From Spirochaetales bacterium (GTDB lineage: Bacteria; Spirochaetota; Spirochaetia; Sphaerochaetales; Sphaerochaetaceae): a DNA stretch of 33,458 nt. Shown piece after piece: positions 24,147 to 31,628 of the stretch. A program made the translations under genes and the position numbers. The notes under the pieces are model-generated. The model saw only the letters and a program-made list of their open reading frames with translations. It was not told the DNA's origin and did no database searches. The DNA is taken from contig JAAZAT010000114.1 in assembly GCA_012514185.1 (NCBI GenBank), positions 1 to 33,458 on the forward strand, in the 5' to 3' direction. Numbering within the stretch: the first letter of the stretch is position 1; every line of letters starts with the position of its first letter.

Positions 24147-25499
24147 CTACAGGGTATGGTCGAGCTGAAAGCAAGCATCCTTGATCAACTCGGACACACT
24201 GGGATGGGGAAATACGATCTCTTTGACATCCTGGACACGCAACTCGGCCTCAATGAGAGCCGAAGCGCCCCAGATCATCTCACTGCTGTAGGGTCCAAGC
24301 AGGTGGACACCGACGATGGCCCCGGTTTGTGCATGGCAGATGACCTTCACCAAGCCCGCACCTTTTTTGCCGTGTTCGGCCAAGAATCTGCCATTGGCAC
24401 GCATTTGCACCGTCTGGCTCCTTACCGGGATGCCGAGCTTCGCTGCTTCGGCTTCCGTGATGCCGCATCCGGCGGACTCAGGGTTGCCGTAGACAGCCCA
24501 GGGTATTGCCTGATAGCGCATGCGCATCGACTTTGATCCGAAGATATTGGAGACAGCCACCTCAGCCATGCGTGAAGCGCTGTGGGCCAAGAGCGAACGG
24601 CCGTTGACATCGCCGATGGCATAGACTGTGGCCAGGTTTGTCTGCATCCGGTCATTGACCACCACGCCCTGCCTGCCGATGTCCAGACCCAGCTTCTCGA
24701 GGCCCTGGATGTTGGGCCTGCGGCCCACGCTCATCAGGACCAGGGAGGCTGCGATGGATTTCTTCTCTCCCTTTGCATCGGTGTAGAGCACAGCCTCGGG
24801 GGTAATTTCCTCGACCTTGCATCCCAGGTGGAAGTCCACGCCCTTCAGCTCGCGGCGCATCAGCTTGGCAAACTCGCCGTCCATCATCGGAAGGATTTCA
24901 CTCATCATCTCGATGACGGTGACCTTGGTTCCGATCATGGAGAAGAAGGAGGCGAATTCGATACCGATGACTCCTCCGCCGATCACCACCAGCGAAGCAG
25001 GAATTTCCTTGATCTCCAAAATCCCGTCGCTGGTCAACACATGGCTCAGCTTGGATCCGGGAATCGGGGGAACGAAGGGAGAACTTCCGGTTGCGATGAT
25101 CAGGTACGAACCTTCGTAGACCGTTTCTCCTACCTGCACATGATGGGCGTCAAGAAAGCGTGCCTCGCCGAACACGGTCTGGACCTTGTTCGATTTCATC
25201 AAGAACTCGATGCCGCTGCGCAGCGTCTTGATCGTCTCTTCCTTCCAAGCCATGGCATCCAGAAGGCTGAAGGAGACGCCCTGCGCCTGCACTCCGAACT
25301 GCTTGCCGTCCTGGGCATGGGTATAGAGCTTGGCGCTGTTGAGCAGACTCTTGGTGGGGATGCAGCCGCGGTTGGTGCACACTCCCCCCAAGTGCTCTTT
25401 CTCAATGATGAGAACCTTTTTTCCCAGGGCCCCTGCCCGCTCGGCGGCAACATATCCGCCGGGGCCGCTGCCCACTACAATCAAATCAAAGCTATCCAT
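24147..25499 (-). CDS. lpdA: Dihydrolipoyl dehydrogenase (E3)
   Basis: A 450-residue FAD-dependent disulfide oxidoreductase that reoxidises the lipoyl group of E2 with NAD+. It has the FAD loop 'VGSGPGGYVAA', the redox disulfide in 'GGVCTNRGCIPTK' (Cys41, Cys46), the NAD loop 'VIGGGVIGIEFASFF', 'VYAIGDVNG' and the C-terminal His-Glu motif 'HPSVSELIKDA'. Length is normal, slightly short. TAGGAG precedes the ATG. It lies nine bases after E2 and 23 before E1. It is presumably dedicated to this complex. Confidence 0.95.
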   Translation of the reverse strand: MDSFDLIVVGSGPGGYVAAERAGALGKKVLIIEKEHLGGVCTNRGCIPTKSLLNSAKLYTHAQDGKQFGVQAQGVSFSLLDAMAWKEETIKTLRSGIEFLMKSNKVQTVFGEARFLDAHHVQVGETVYEGSYLIIATGSSPFVPPIPGSKLSHVLTSDGILEIKEIPASLVVIGGGVIGIEFASFFSMIGTKVTVIEMMSEILPMMDGEFAKLMRRELKGVDFHLGCKVEEITPEAVLYTDAKGEKKSIAASLVLMSVGRRPNIQGLEKLGLDIGRQGVVVNDRMQTNLATVYAIGDVNGRSLLAHSASRMAEVAVSNIFGSKSMRMRYQAIPWAVYGNPESAGCGITEAEAAKLGIPVRSQTVQMRANGRFLAEHGKKGAGLVKVICHAQTGAIVGVHLLGPYSSEMIWGASALIEAELRVQDVKEIVFPHPSVSELIKDACFQLDHTL

Positions 25500-25508
25500 A
25501 CCCTGCTC

Positions 25509-26825
25509 CTACATGGCCAACAAGAGGTCGATCGAGGCGATATTGTCCATCAAGGCCTTGAGGAAGCGTGCCGCATCGGCACCGTCGACAGCTTGGTGGT
25601 CCATGGTCAGCGACAAGCCGATGTGCTCCACGAAGGCCACATCGCCGTCCTCATCCTCGATAGGCTTGAGGACTATGGTTCCAACTCCCAAAATGGCTAC
25701 CTCAGGCACATTCAGAACCGGGGTGAACGCCTCGATGCCGAACGATCCGACGTTGCTGACGGTGAATGTCGAGCCTGTCAGTTCATCAGGCTGGGCGGTA
25801 CCGGCTTTACACTTGCCGATGAGTTCTTTGGTTCCTTCACTGAGTTGCTTCAGGCTCAACTGTTCGCTGCTACGCAGTACCGGCACCAACAAGCCCTTGG
25901 CTGTATCGGTGGCCACTCCAAGATGGACATGGGAGAAGCGCAGGATCTTGTCACCAAGGAAGTGGGCGTTGAAGGCCGGGAACTGCACAAGCGTTCTGGA
26001 GACGGCAAACAGCACCAAGTCGTTGATGGTGATGCCTTGCAAACCGAGCTCAGGCTTGGATGCCTTGAATCCCGCCCTGAGACGCTTCAGAGCACGGGCG
26101 TCTGCGAAGGCGTGCAGGGAGAGCTGACAGGTCGAATGCATCGATTCCATCATCCTTCTTGCCGTTACCTTGCGAACTCCCTTCACCGCAATCTCAGTGA
26201 CTTCTTCGGCGACGGGCTCAACGACGGCAGCCGGCTCACCAGCCTTTGCCGCCAAATCGCTTGCGAGCACCCTGCCGCCTATACCGCTTCCGCTTGCAGG
26301 AGCTTGGATGCCCTGCTCAAGGGCTTGCTTTTTGGCAACCGGGGAAAGGGGCTGACCCTTGGCTGAAAGCACATCACGCTCGATGATTCTTCCCTTCGGG
26401 CCGGTAGGCTGAACGGCAGAGAGGGGGATACCCAAGGAATCTGAAAGATGCCTGGCCCTCGGGCTGGCACCTGTGGCTTGGCCTGCCGCAGCAACAGGGG
26501 ACTCAACAACGGCCGCAACCGATACATGCACCTGCTCTTCGATTTGTTGTTTCGGTACTTCAGCGGCCGAAGCCTCGACCTTCTCTCCAGCTTCGCCGAC
26601 AACGGCGATGGGGACCATGACCGGAACCTCGGCACCTTCTTCAAACAGGAGGGCAAGTACCACTCCTTCGGCGGTCGACTCAACGTCGATGGTGGATTTA
26701 TCGGTCTCGGCTGAACACAGCACATCACCGACGGCTACCTTGTCTCCGGGCTTCACCTTCCATTCCACGATGATGCAGGACTCGACCGAGTTTCCCTGCT
26801 TGGGCATCACAACCTGTTGCGCCAT
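25509..26825 (-). CDS. Dihydrolipoamide acyltransferase (E2) with two subunit-binding-like domains
   Basis: A 438-residue E2 core protein. Domain order: lipoyl domain (about 1-80) with Lys43 in 'ETDKSTID'; an alanine-rich linker; a peripheral-subunit-binding domain at about 121-153 ('SPRARHLSDSLGI...TGPKGRIIERDV'); a second, similar stretch at about 161-192 ('SPVAKKQALEQGI...GSGIGGRVLASDL'); and the catalytic acyltransferase domain (about 212-438) ending in 'LSLTMDHQAVDGADAARFL' with the DHxxxDG motif. It transfers the acyl group from thiamine/lipoyl to CoA and scaffolds E1 and E3. Two subunit-binding-type repeats in one E2 is less common than one. GAGGAG precedes the ATG. The gene lies 13 bases after the DeoR regulator. 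Confidence 0.93.
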   Translation of the reverse strand: MAQQVVMPKQGNSVESCIIVEWKVKPGDKVAVGDVLCSAETDKSTIDVESTAEGVVLALLFEEGAEVPVMVPIAVVGEAGEKVEASAAEVPKQQIEEQVHVSVAAVVESPVAAAGQATGASPRARHLSDSLGIPLSAVQPTGPKGRIIERDVLSAKGQPLSPVAKKQALEQGIQAPASGSGIGGRVLASDLAAKAGEPAAVVEPVAEEVTEIAVKGVRKVTARRMMESMHSTCQLSLHAFADARALKRLRAGFKASKPELGLQGITINDLVLFAVSRTLVQFPAFNAHFLGDKILRFSHVHLGVATDTAKGLLVPVLRSSEQLSLKQLSEGTKELIGKCKAGTAQPDELTGSTFTVSNVGSFGIEAFTPVLNVPEVAILGVGTIVLKPIEDEDGDVAFVEHIGLSLTMDHQAVDGADAARFLKALMDNIASIDLLLAM

Positions 26826-26838
26826 CTATGCTTCTCCT

Positions 26839-27594
26839 CTACTGTGCGATAATGACCTCAACCCCCTGCTCTTCGAGCTGGGCGATGAGGTCGGTAGGAA
26901 ATCCACTGTCTGTGACAATGGTATCAATCTCTGTTACCGGCATGATTCGTACGAATCCCCGATTGCCCACCTTCGACGAGTCGACGCAGAGCACCCTGCG
27001 GGTGGCCTGGGCGCACATGCGCTGGACAACCTGGGCATTCTCCACCAAGCTGGTGGTAAGCCCATGCTCCATTGTGAACCCGTCGGTGCCGAAAAAGGTG
27101 GTCTTTACATGGTAATCTTCAATTTGGCTGATGGCAGCCGGACCTACGAGGGCCTCTGCCTGGCTTCGGTACTCACCACCGACAAGGGTGATGAGCAATT
27201 GGGCATTCGCCCTGGCATACGGCAACAGGAGGGTGGAATTGGTAACCACCTTGACATTGCGCTTGCCGAAGAGGTAGCGGGGGATCAAGGAGCAGGTGGA
27301 ACCGTTGGTGATCATGATGCAGTCGTTGTCCTTGACCAAGGTGGCTGCAGTTTTGGCGATCAACTCTTTCTGGGTGTTGTTCGAACCATCGCGGAAGGCA
27401 GCCTGCGGCGAGGAGGCGGCCACCACTCTTCCATGGGAGCGGACGACCAGCCCTTTGGCGTCGAGGTCCCTCAGGTCGCCACGGATGGTAACGGCAGAAA
27501 CACCCAACTCTTGGCTGAGCCGGGTGACCGGGTACTCCTCTCCACTTTTCAGCAGCTGGAGAATTTTTTCCTCACGGGGGGAAAGTCCTAACAT
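26839..27594 (-). CDS. DeoR-family transcriptional regulator
   Basis: A 251-residue sugar-phosphate-sensing regulator. The N-terminal winged helix ('LSPREEKILQLLKSGEEYPVTRLSQELGVSAVTIRGDLRDLDAKGLVVRSHG', broken here only for description) is the DeoR signature. The C-terminal domain has 'MITNGSTCSLIPRYL', 'VVTNSTLLL', 'LVGGEYR' and 'DYHVKTTFFGTDGFT', typical of DeoR effector domains that bind phosphorylated sugars. The ATG at 27594 is chosen because CAGGAG lies eight bases upstream; the longer TTG-started frame begins inside that site. It is the first gene of the eight-gene operon. A direct repeat CGAAAG-N5-CGAAAG at its own promoter, repeated upstream of the rhamnose-type transporter, is the likely operator. 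Confidence 0.94.
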   Translation of the reverse strand: MLGLSPREEKILQLLKSGEEYPVTRLSQELGVSAVTIRGDLRDLDAKGLVVRSHGRVVAASSPQAAFRDGSNNTQKELIAKTAATLVKDNDCIMITNGSTCSLIPRYLFGKRNVKVVTNSTLLLPYARANAQLLITLVGGEYRSQAEALVGPAAISQIEDYHVKTTFFGTDGFTMEHGLTTSLVENAQVVQRMCAQATRRVLCVDSSKVGNRGFVRIMPVTEIDTIVTDSGFPTDLIAQLEEQGVEVIIAQ

Positions 27595-27619
27595 CCAGTT
27601 CGCTCCTGCTTTCAATTTA

Positions 27620-27636
27620 CTTTCGTAACGCTTTCG
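27620..27636 (-). promoter_or_regulatory. Predicted DeoR operator, CGAAAGCGTTACGAAAG
   Basis: Read on the minus strand this is a direct repeat of CGAAAG with an 11-bp period, starting directly after the -10 box of the DeoR operon and covering the expected transcription start. A 15/17 identical copy lies at 32851-32867. Repression by occlusion of the start site is the natural reading. Confidence 0.7.
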
Positions 27637-27665
27637 ATTCTATTATGACTGAGCGAATAAATCAA
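27637..27665 (-). promoter_or_regulatory. Promoter of the DeoR/E2/E3/E1 operon
   Basis: On the minus strand TTGATT (27665-27660, 4/6) and TAGAAT (27642-27637, 5/6) are 17 bp apart in the 92-bp gap between rhaM and the DeoR gene. Transcription would begin near 27630. No terminator is visible between rhaM and this promoter, so read-through from the transporter operon is also possible. Confidence 0.62.
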
Positions 27666-27686
27666 GCAGAAATGAAAGGAAAATCC

Positions 27687-27998
27687 TCAATCCATGTGAA
27701 AGACTTCTTCCAATGGTATGGAGATCGGCGATTTGTCCGGGTTCGTCTCCATCAAATCGGACATATAAGCCCACCACTTCTGGACGATGGGATTTGCACC
27801 CAAGTCCTGGGAGCCTGTTTCGCCCTGCACACGCTGGAAGGCGAAGAGTTTTCCCGTCTCGCGTTCAAGGAAAATCGTATAGTCATACACTCCGCTTTCA
27901 CTGAGCAAAGCCTTCAACTGCGGCCAAATCTCATTGTGACGCTTCTGGTATTCGGCCTCACATCCTTTCTTCAACTGCATGACAAATGCATTGCGCAT
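27687..27998 (-). CDS. rhaM: L-rhamnose mutarotase
   Basis: A 103-residue enzyme that interconverts alpha and beta anomers of L-rhamnose (and some related sugars) so that the isomerase or kinase sees the right form. It matches the RhaM/RhaU family along its whole length: 'NAFVMQLKKGCEAEYQKRHNEIWPQL' with the active-site His, 'GVYDYTIFLERETGKLFAFQRV', 'VQKWWAYMSDLMETNPDKSP' with the paired Trp, and the C-terminal 'LEEVFHMD'. AGGAGG precedes the ATG. It is the last gene of the rhamnose-type transporter operon, nine bases after the second permease, as in rhizobial rhaSTPQU clusters. No rhamnose isomerase accompanies it. Confidence 0.94.
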   Translation of the reverse strand: MRNAFVMQLKKGCEAEYQKRHNEIWPQLKALLSESGVYDYTIFLERETGKLFAFQRVQGETGSQDLGANPIVQKWWAYMSDLMETNPDKSPISIPLEEVFHMD

Positions 27999-28007
27999 GA
28001 AATCCTC

Positions 28008-29045
28008 CTAGTGTTGTGCCTGCAATCTGAGCTTTCGGTTTGCCTTGTACAGGTCCAGCAATCTGGGAAGCAGGACTGCGATGATCAGCAGGCTTCCGAT
28101 GACGATGGTCATCAGCGTACCGCTGAACTTGAGCAGGCCCATGCCGAATTTCAGATAGCCGACGAGCAGGGAGCCGATGAACACCCCGAAGACAGTGCCC
28201 TTTCCTCCGGTGATCGAAACTCCACCGAGAACCACCAAGGTGATGATTTCCAAATCCCAGCCGGTTGCAATGTTTGAGCGGACCGAAAGGATGCGGCTTG
28301 CCAGCAGCATGGCCGTCAGGCCGCAGAAGAATCCGGTGATGGTAAAGTTGATGATCCTGGTGAGTTTGACGTTCACACCGCTGAACCGGGCGGCCTCAGC
28401 GCTGTTTCCGATGGCATACAGCCTTCTGCCGTACGTGGTCTTATGCAGGATGAAGGCAAAAAGGAGCATCAGGGCAAGGTAGAGCACGAACTCGTAGGGA
28501 ATGATGGTGTTGGGGATGAACTCCTGGCCGAAGACCCCGAAACCCTCGGGGAAACTGGTGCGGGCCTGGTCGCCCAAGAGTCCGATCGAGATGCCCCGAT
28601 AGATGGACTGGGTTGCAAGGGTGACGGCTATGGCCGGCATGTTCAGACCGGTTATCATCACCCCGTTGAACAGCCCGGCAAGGGTGCCTACCAGGAGGGA
28701 GATCAACAGCAGGGAGGGGATCGATGCCCCACCCTGGGCTGCGTTTCCGACTGCATAGGCGCACAAGGCTATGATCGAAGCGATCGATATGTCGATATCA
28801 CCGCACATGATGATGAAAATCATCGGCAGGGCCATGATCGCCTTCTCGCTGAACTGGAAGGTCGCGTTCATCAGGTTGAACCAATCCAGGAAATAGGGAG
28901 TCCGATTGGTGAAGAACACAAACATCAAGGTGAAGATGATGACCAAGATCACTTCCCACTTGGTAAAGAACTCGATAAGCCGATTTTTGATTGACATCTC
29001 GTTGATGAGCCGGCTTTTTGCAATAAAATCTTGTTTCTCAGCCAT
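28008..29045 (-). CDS. rhaQ: Rhamnose-type ABC transporter permease 2
   Basis: A 345-residue CUT2 permease with many hydrophobic helices. Family blocks are 'MIFIIMCGDIDISIASIIAL', 'GLFNGVMITGLNMPAIAVTLATQSIYRG', 'YAIGNSAEAARFSGVNV' and 'EIITLVVLGGVSITGGKGT'. The N-terminal ~30 residues are charged and cytoplasmic. AGGAGGGGG precedes the ATG. It follows permease 1 by three bases and pairs with it, as RhaP and RhaQ do in rhizobia. Gene order (binding protein, ATPase, two permeases, mutarotase) supports the rhamnose assignment; which permease equals P or Q is a guess. Confidence 0.9.
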   Translation of the reverse strand: MAEKQDFIAKSRLINEMSIKNRLIEFFTKWEVILVIIFTLMFVFFTNRTPYFLDWFNLMNATFQFSEKAIMALPMIFIIMCGDIDISIASIIALCAYAVGNAAQGGASIPSLLLISLLVGTLAGLFNGVMITGLNMPAIAVTLATQSIYRGISIGLLGDQARTSFPEGFGVFGQEFIPNTIIPYEFVLYLALMLLFAFILHKTTYGRRLYAIGNSAEAARFSGVNVKLTRIINFTITGFFCGLTAMLLASRILSVRSNIATGWDLEIITLVVLGGVSITGGKGTVFGVFIGSLLVGYLKFGMGLLKFSGTLMTIVIGSLLIIAVLLPRLLDLYKANRKLRLQAQH

Positions 29046-29048
29046 AGC

Positions 29049-30050
29049 CTACCCCCTCCTCTGTGCCAGTAGTTTTGCACTCTTGCGTTGGTCGGACAGG
29101 GTATTCAGAGCCAAGGCGATCAGGATGATCAAACCTTGGACCAGAGTCTGCCAGAAAACCGACAAATACACGACCGGCAGTGCATTGGTGACAACACCCA
29201 AAAAGAGGGTTCCCAGCACAACGCCGATGATCCCGCCGGCTCCACCGGAGAAGTTCACACCCCCCAGCACACAGGCGGCAACCGCCTGCATCTCAAAGCC
29301 GGTGGCCATCTCGTTGACCGCCGAGGCATACCGGGCGGTCCACAAGGCACCGGCAAGGCCGCAGAGCGTCCCACTGATCAAAAATACGACGACCCTGACA
29401 CGGTTCTCATTCACTCCCACGAACTTTGCTGCCGTGGGGTTGCCCCCGATGGCGTAGACTTCGCGTCCGGTCCGAGTGAAACGGCTGAAATAATAGAAGA
29501 CTGCTATGACAACAAAGGCGATCCAGAGAAGGTATGAGATGCCCAAAAATGTAGTACGGGGAAATCCGATGTATGAAGGGGTCATCTCATGAGCGGTGAC
29601 CCAGGTGCCCTTGCTGAGCACGAAGGTAAGACCGCGATAGATGTTCACGGTCCCCAAGGTGGTGATGATGGGCGGTATTTTCCCATACGCCACCAACACT
29701 CCGTTGAGCAAGCCCATCAAGAGCCCGATGAGCATCCCGACAAGCAGCAGGACCAGCGGGGATACCGATGGATGCGATTCGTTGATCATTCCGCAGGCCA
29801 TGCCGGTGAAGGCGATGATCGATCCCACCGAGAGATCGATGCCGTTGGAAAGAATGACATAGAACATACCGATTGCAACGATGGAAAGAATCGCCATATC
29901 GTTGAGAATCCTGTTGATGTTCTCGGCGGAAAGGAATTGGGGTGAGCGGATGGTGATGGGGACCAAAAGGACCACCAGCAAGAGCATCAGGGTCAACTCC
30001 CTGCGCTCAAGAGCCTTTTTCAGCAGTGATGAGGGAGCATGTTCAGGCAT
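29049..30050 (-). CDS. rhaP: Rhamnose-type ABC transporter permease 1
   Basis: A 333-residue CUT2 permease. It shows 'AIGMFYVILSNGIDLSVGSIIAFTGMACG', 'GLLNGVLVAYGKIPPIITTLGTVNIYRGL', 'YAIGGNPTAAKFVGVNE' and 'MQAVAACVLGGVNFSGGAGG'. The ATG at 30050 is chosen because AGGAGG precedes it and the upstream in-frame extension is arginine-rich sequence belonging to the ATPase gene in another frame. The start overlaps the ATPase stop by 8 bases. It differs clearly from the second permease, so the channel is probably a heterodimer. Confidence 0.91.
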   Translation of the reverse strand: MPEHAPSSLLKKALERRELTLMLLLVVLLVPITIRSPQFLSAENINRILNDMAILSIVAIGMFYVILSNGIDLSVGSIIAFTGMACGMINESHPSVSPLVLLLVGMLIGLLMGLLNGVLVAYGKIPPIITTLGTVNIYRGLTFVLSKGTWVTAHEMTPSYIGFPRTTFLGISYLLWIAFVVIAVFYYFSRFTRTGREVYAIGGNPTAAKFVGVNENRVRVVVFLISGTLCGLAGALWTARYASAVNEMATGFEMQAVAACVLGGVNFSGGAGGIIGVVLGTLFLGVVTNALPVVYLSVFWQTLVQGLIILIALALNTLSDQRKSAKLLAQRRG

Positions 30051-31560
30051 GTGAGGCCTCCTGGGCAACCGTTGCAATCGCATAGCGCATGACCGTCTCC
30101 GCCGTGCATGTCCGGGCATCGAGAATGGCGGTCTGGCAGCCTTCATGCATGACCAGGATCCGGTCGCTCATCCCCATGATCTCCGGCAGTTCGCTGGAAA
30201 TGAGAATGACAGCCACACCTTTGGCGGCCATGTCGCAGATGAACTGGTGCACCGCTGCCTTGGTGGCGACATCGATACCTTTGGTCGGTTCGTCGAGAAT
30301 AAGAATCTTGGGTTTTGTTCCGATCCACTTGGCCAGAACGACTTTCTGCTGGTTGCCACCCGAGAGGGTCTCTGCATCGACATGGTAGCCGGCTGCCTTG
30401 ATCTCCATCTGCTTTCCATGTTCCAAAACGTAGGACTTCTCCTCCTTGGAGCGGGTAATGAGGCCCTTGAATGACAACAGCTTGAGAACCGGCAGGGAGA
30501 TGTTGTGGGTCAAGCTCATTTTCAGCACCAGGCCCTGTTTCTGGCGGTCCTCGGGAACCAAGGCGATGCCCTTGCGCATGCTCTCTTTGGCACCCTTGGG
30601 CATAAACGCCTTGCCTTCGAGATACATGGTGCCTTCACTGGCCTTGTCGATGCCGAATATGGTACGGACAACCTCGCTGCGGCCAGCCCCCACCAAGCCG
30701 AACACCCCCAGGATTTCCCCCTCATGGAGTGTAAAGGAGATGTGCTTGAATGCACCGAGCTGGCTCAGCTTCTCGACTTTGAGAATCTCTTTGCCCCATA
30801 CAGGTGCATGCTCGGGATAGAGCTGGTCGATCGAGCGGCCGATCATCATGTTGATGATCTGGTCCTCGGTGCTCTCAGCAACCTTCCCCTCCCCTATATA
30901 TTGTCCATCACGGTAGACGGTGTAGTAATCACAAATACTGAAAATCTCATCGAATTTATGAGAAATGAACAAAATGGCTTTTCCGCTCTCCTTCAGCGAG
31001 CGGACAATGCGGAAGAGGTCTTCGACCTCCCGTCCGGTGAGTGCGCTGGTAGGCTCGTCCATGATGACCAGCTTGGCATCGAGGGAGAGTGCCTTGGTGA
31101 TCTCAACCATGTGCCGCTTGGCAACGCTGAGGTTCTTGACCAAGGTGTCGGGGTCGATATCCAGCTGCATCCGTCCAAGCAGTGCCTTGGTCTGTTCGGT
31201 CATCGCCTTCCAGTCAAGCTTCTTGGTCTTGGGATTGCGCAGATGGTGCCCCATGAAAATATTCTCGGTGACACTGAGCTCGGGAAACATCGAGGCTTCC
31301 TGATGGATGGCAACAATGCCTGCCTGCTGGGCCTCGATGGCATTCTTGAAGAAAATCTCCTTGCCTTCAAGCACGATGTTCCCATGGGTGGGTATGTACA
31401 CCCCGGTCAGGATTTTCACCAAGGTTGACTTTCCAGCTCCGTTTTCCCCGATCAAGGCATGCACTTCGCCCGAGCGCAGTGTCAGCTTGACATCATCCAG
31501 GGCACGGATACCGGGAAATATCTTGGTTAGATTGGTAACTTCCAACAATGCGTCCGGCAT
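30043..31560 (-). CDS. rhaT: Rhamnose-type ABC transporter ATPase, two ABC domains
   Basis: A 505-residue CUT2 ATPase. The first domain has Walker A GENGAGKST (residues 38-46), 'HQEASMFPELSVTENIFMG', a non-canonical signature 'LSVAKRHMVEI' and Walker B 'LVIMDEPTSALTG'. The second has a degenerate Walker A 'GLVGAGRSEV', a full 'LSGGNQQKVVLA' and 'ILILDEPTKGID'. 'PEDRQKQGLVLKMS' is typical of the RbsA group. AAGGAGG precedes the ATG. It is separated from the binding-protein gene by a 68-base gap containing a strong hairpin. Confidence 0.94.
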   Translation of the reverse strand: MPDALLEVTNLTKIFPGIRALDDVKLTLRSGEVHALIGENGAGKSTLVKILTGVYIPTHGNIVLEGKEIFFKNAIEAQQAGIVAIHQEASMFPELSVTENIFMGHHLRNPKTKKLDWKAMTEQTKALLGRMQLDIDPDTLVKNLSVAKRHMVEITKALSLDAKLVIMDEPTSALTGREVEDLFRIVRSLKESGKAILFISHKFDEIFSICDYYTVYRDGQYIGEGKVAESTEDQIINMMIGRSIDQLYPEHAPVWGKEILKVEKLSQLGAFKHISFTLHEGEILGVFGLVGAGRSEVVRTIFGIDKASEGTMYLEGKAFMPKGAKESMRKGIALVPEDRQKQGLVLKMSLTHNISLPVLKLLSFKGLITRSKEEKSYVLEHGKQMEIKAAGYHVDAETLSGGNQQKVVLAKWIGTKPKILILDEPTKGIDVATKAAVHQFICDMAAKGVAVILISSELPEIMGMSDRILVMHEGCQTAILDARTCTAETVMRYAIATVAQEASHA

Positions 31561-31587
31561 TGTTCCTCCTTATGCAAGCAAAACAGA

Positions 31588-31615
31588 CGGCTCCCGCCGA
31601 AAGCGGCAGGAGCCG
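31588..31615 (-). other. Intercistronic hairpin after the rhamnose-type binding protein gene
   Basis: A 12-bp GC-rich stem (31588-31599 with 31604-31615) with a 4-base loop; one pair is G-U in the minus-strand RNA and a mismatch on the other strand. TCTGTTTTGC follows, a poor T-run, so at most partial termination. Placement and build mirror the hairpin at 15052-15079 in the other sugar transporter operon. Confidence 0.72.
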
Positions 31616-31628
31616 AAGATGATGATTC

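Noticed and set aside
24582-26366. Long plus-strand open frame of 594 codons opposite E3 and E2
   Set aside because: It spans the antisense of two separate real genes including their junction, and its sequence is low in recognisable motifs. It is a shadow frame.
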